This document shows, in pieces, positions 62,021-64,000 of a stretch of DNA of 64,000 bases. Positions within the stretch are counted from its first letter, which is position 1, and each line of letters starts with the position of its first letter. The notes below the pieces were generated by a model. That model made no database searches. It worked only from the letters and a program-made list of their open reading frames with translations, and was not told the origin of the DNA. Position numbers and translations under genes: made by a program. The stretch covers positions 434,001 to 498,000 of the forward strand of contig NZ_CAJGZM010000002.1 of the NCBI RefSeq assembly GCF_904846175.1, read 5' to 3'. The stretch comes from Psychrobacter immobilis. GTDB lineage: Bacteria > Pseudomonadota > Gammaproteobacteria > Pseudomonadales > Moraxellaceae.

Positions 62021-64000
62021 TTGTCTATTCAGCGTCATCTGAGTGCTCGTACTGCGCCACCTTCATTATTTTCATCTATAAAAACAAAAACACCACTTAT
62101 GATAATGGTGTTTTTGTTCGCGATGATATTGAGCGTATTAAGCGTAGTTTTTTCACATAGTGCAGTTGCTGCCGAAGCCAGCATATTGGGTGTGGGTGGT
62201 CAAAGTGAAGAGGCGGTCAATGCATCGACACCAGATTCTTTCGGACGTGACACGCCGCGCCATACAGTGCAAGGCTTTATCAAAGCATTGGGTGATAATG
62301 ACTATTTGCTGGCAAGTAATTATTTAAATTTATCCAAGTCTGATAATCCAACCACTATTGTGCGCCAGTTTAAGCAAGCGCTAGATGCTGGCGGACGTTT
62401 TCAGCCTGATTTGCAAATTAATAATACGCCCGAAGGTAATTTAAGCGATCAGCTACCGCCAAGCCAAGAAAACGTAGGCGTGATTAATATCGGTGATAAA
62501 AGCGTGCCGCTGCTGCTCGAAAGAGTTGTCTCTAAACAAGGTGAGCAGTATTGGCAGTTCTCCAACGATACACTTAGCTCAATACCAGAAGTTATAGAAA
62601 ATTATCAGCCGACGCTGGTTTCGCGCTACACCATTGACTCATTAGATGGTAAAAAGCTATTTGGCTATCAAATTTCCGATATATTTGCGGCATTAGCCAT
62701 TATTGTCAGTAGTTTTATCCTCACTTACATTCTGGTTTGGCTGCTATATCATTTATTAAAACTGCTTTATCCTCGCGTTCGAAGTGAGACGTTACCTCTA
62801 CCTGATAATGTCATATTGCCACTGACCGTCGTCATCATGGCACTGATATTATCCGAGGTGATGGTTTACGCTGGCATATCAGTGACATTGCGTGAGCCGA
62901 TTAAACGCTTTAGCGATATTGCCTCTTGGGTGGCGACGACGTGGCTATTATTGCGCGTCATCGACTCGATATTCACGCGTGCGGTCAATTTAAGTTATAA
63001 GAAAAACTATACTGAGCGTGTCTCTATCTTGGGTCTAATGCGTAAAGTAGTTAAAGCGCTGTTATTGATATTTGCCGTTATTGTCATCTTCGGCAATTTA
63101 GGCTTTGATTTGACCACAGGTATTGCTGCACTTGGGGTCGGTGGTTTAGCCTTGGCACTGGGTGCACAAAAGACGATTGAGAACTTGGTCGGTAGTGTGG
63201 TGGTGGTAGCAGATTCGCCGGTACGCATCGGTGACTACTGTAGTTTCGGTAATCAAGCAGGTACAGTTATTGATATCGGTATTCGCTCATCACGGGTGCG
63301 TACGCTGAACCGTACAATTGTCACTGTGCCTAATAGCGACTTCTCATCGATGCAAATCGAGAATTATACCTCACGTGATATGTTTCATTTTTTACATAAC
63401 TTATATATCAAGCGCAATGCTGATATTGATGTTATCTTTAATCTGGTCAAGAAATTGGATCAATTTTTGGACGATCACGAACTGACCAATCAAGAGTGGA
63501 ATCAGGCCAATATTTTGGAGTTGCGTCAAGACTGCTACGTCATTCAACTGCGCGCTTATATTAATGCTGTCGATTCGATAGAGTTTTATGGCAAACAAGA
63601 TAGCTTATTGGTTGATGTTCTAACCCTTGTCAAAAAATACGATGTTGAGCATGCGCTACCGACGCAGCAACTGATTGTCAATCAAGCTGAGCTTGAGCCT
63701 CAAATGCAAAATGACATTGATGACATTGATGATGCTAATAATAATGGTACTGAGCCAGCAGAAGGTAATTTAAGCACTGATAGCAACAATGACAATATCC
63801 ATCCTAATAGTGATGAGCACAATGGGTTTGATTTAAGCAAAGAGGCGGAAAAAACCAAGTACGATAAAGCTGCTGCAATTCAGGAAAATGGCAAAGCCGA
63901 GAATGAAAAAGTTGCAGATGAAAAATTTAATATCGATAGAGAGCGAATCCGTAAGAGAAAAGCATTGGTAAAAAATAAGTTTAAACGTGCCAAAAGAAAC
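62021..64000 (+). CDS. MscS-family mechanosensitive channel, 3' end outside window
   Basis: A large small-conductance mechanosensitive channel protein, at least 660 residues before the window ends. It starts at TTG 62021 with AAGAGG six bases upstream. A signal peptide (TPLMIMVFLFAMILSVLSVV) is followed by a periplasmic domain (residues about 60-210), four or so membrane helices and the MscS core: TM3 with small-residue packing (GIAALGVGGLALALGAQKTIEN), GSVVVVADSPVRIGDYCSFG, the beta domain (VIDIGIRSSRVRTLNRTIV) and NSDFSSMQIENYTSRD. A charged C-terminal extension follows, still open at the edge. Such long MscS homologues relieve osmotic stress or regulate envelope processes. Confidence 0.92.
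   Translation, partial: MSIQRHLSARTAPPSLFSSIKTKTPLMIMVFLFAMILSVLSVVFSHSAVAAEASILGVGGQSEEAVNASTPDSFGRDTPRHTVQGFIKALGDNDYLLASNYLNLSKSDNPTTIVRQFKQALDAGGRFQPDLQINNTPEGNLSDQLPPSQENVGVINIGDKSVPLLLERVVSKQGEQYWQFSNDTLSSIPEVIENYQPTLVSRYTIDSLDGKKLFGYQISDIFAALAIIVSSFILTYILVWLLYHLLKLLYPRVRSETLPLPDNVILPLTVVIMALILSEVMVYAGISVTLREPIKRFSDIASWVATTWLLLRVIDSIFTRAVNLSYKKNYTERVSILGLMRKVVKALLLIFAVIVIFGNLGFDLTTGIAALGVGGLALALGAQKTIENLVGSVVVVADSPVRIGDYCSFGNQAGTVIDIGIRSSRVRTLNRTIVTVPNSDFSSMQIENYTSRDMFHFLHNLYIKRNADIDVIFNLVKKLDQFLDDHELTNQEWNQANILELRQDCYVIQLRAYINAVDSIEFYGKQDSLLVDVLTLVKKYDVEHALPTQQLIVNQAELEPQMQNDIDDIDDANNNGTEPAEGNLSTDSNNDNIHPNSDEHNGFDLSKEAEKTKYDKAAAIQENGKAENEKVADEKFNIDRERIRKRKALVKNKFKRAKRN

Noticed and set aside
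1..64000. tRNA genes and CRISPR arrays
   Set aside because: No tRNA T-loop/acceptor pattern and no regularly spaced repeat series was found by reading; a tRNAscan and CRISPR search would settle it.

Overview
The window looks like chromosomal DNA of a Moraxellaceae gammaproteobacterium, most likely Psychrobacter. This rests on the housekeeping gene set (RodA, FtsY, YebC, RsmA/ApaH, DnaB, IlvA), the moderate AT content with long AT-rich spacers, and the style of the proteins; no 16S or other marker gene lies in the window to prove the genus. About 46 protein genes are supported, plus one clear pseudogene, one riboswitch, around a dozen intrinsic terminators, and no tRNA, rRNA or CRISPR array.

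Layout: 1-1.2 kb, 3' part of radA. 1.5-6.3 kb, a compact four-gene archaic (Csu-type, spore-coat-U) chaperone-usher pilus operon on the minus strand. 6.3-9.3 kb, an AT-rich, gene-poor stretch with a lone VbhA-like antitoxin gene, rlpA and an unassigned terminator. 9.4-19.8 kb, cell-wall and envelope genes (rodA, an M15 peptidase, a pair of M16 peptidases, a small lipoprotein), ftsY, ogt and a large flavin/Fe-S oxidoreductase carrying an HGDR active-site motif. 20-22.6 kb, a Fur-box-preceded iron(II) uptake operon feoA-feoB plus a 41-residue Cys-rich membrane protein. 22.7-33.7 kb, yebC, a voltage-gated-type K+ channel with a zinc ribbon, an ABC1 kinase, aroQ, a cold-shock gene with a long leader, a DEAD-box helicase, cbb3 oxidase assembly genes (a DsbD_2/SafE-like protein with a His/Met-rich tail, and ccoS), a YdcF-like gene, murB, a low-molecular-weight tyrosine phosphatase and hslR. 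33.8-34.4 kb, a PaiB-type pseudogene and an Excalibur-domain protein. 34.6-42.6 kb, ilvA, rpiA, argF, alr, dnaB, pdxA. 42.6-45.2 kb, an accessory island between pdxA and rsmA-apaH, with three small unknown genes, gene remnants and a possible tiny minus-strand transcription unit. 45.2-62 kb, rsmA, apaH, a Gcr-type 'recombinase' membrane protein, two tandem long acyl-CoA dehydrogenases, a GGDEF/EAL protein, rsmE, metF-ahcY behind an S-adenosylhomocysteine (SAH) riboswitch, and a BtuB-like TonB receptor. From 62 kb to the end, the 5' part of an MscS-family channel gene.

How genes work together: the Csu-type genes form one pilus assembly line (pilin, chaperone, usher, tip adhesin). feoA/feoB/Cys-rich protein form an iron(II) importer under probable Fur control. 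ahcY-metF is the SAH-recycling and methyl-cycle operon, switched on by SAH through the riboswitch. ccoS and the His/Met-rich membrane protein point to copper handling for cbb3 oxidase.

Most unusual items: a membrane-anchored HicB-like protein without HicA (43079-43606); an HGDR-type old-yellow-enzyme resembling bilirubin reductases (17885-19834); an orphan VbhA-like antitoxin whose inhibitory Glu is missing (7106-7357); an 18-bp near-perfect palindrome inside the feoB coding region; and paired 16-bp repeats before the TonB receptor gene. No complete new system is proven; the island at 42.6-45.2 kb is the best place to look.
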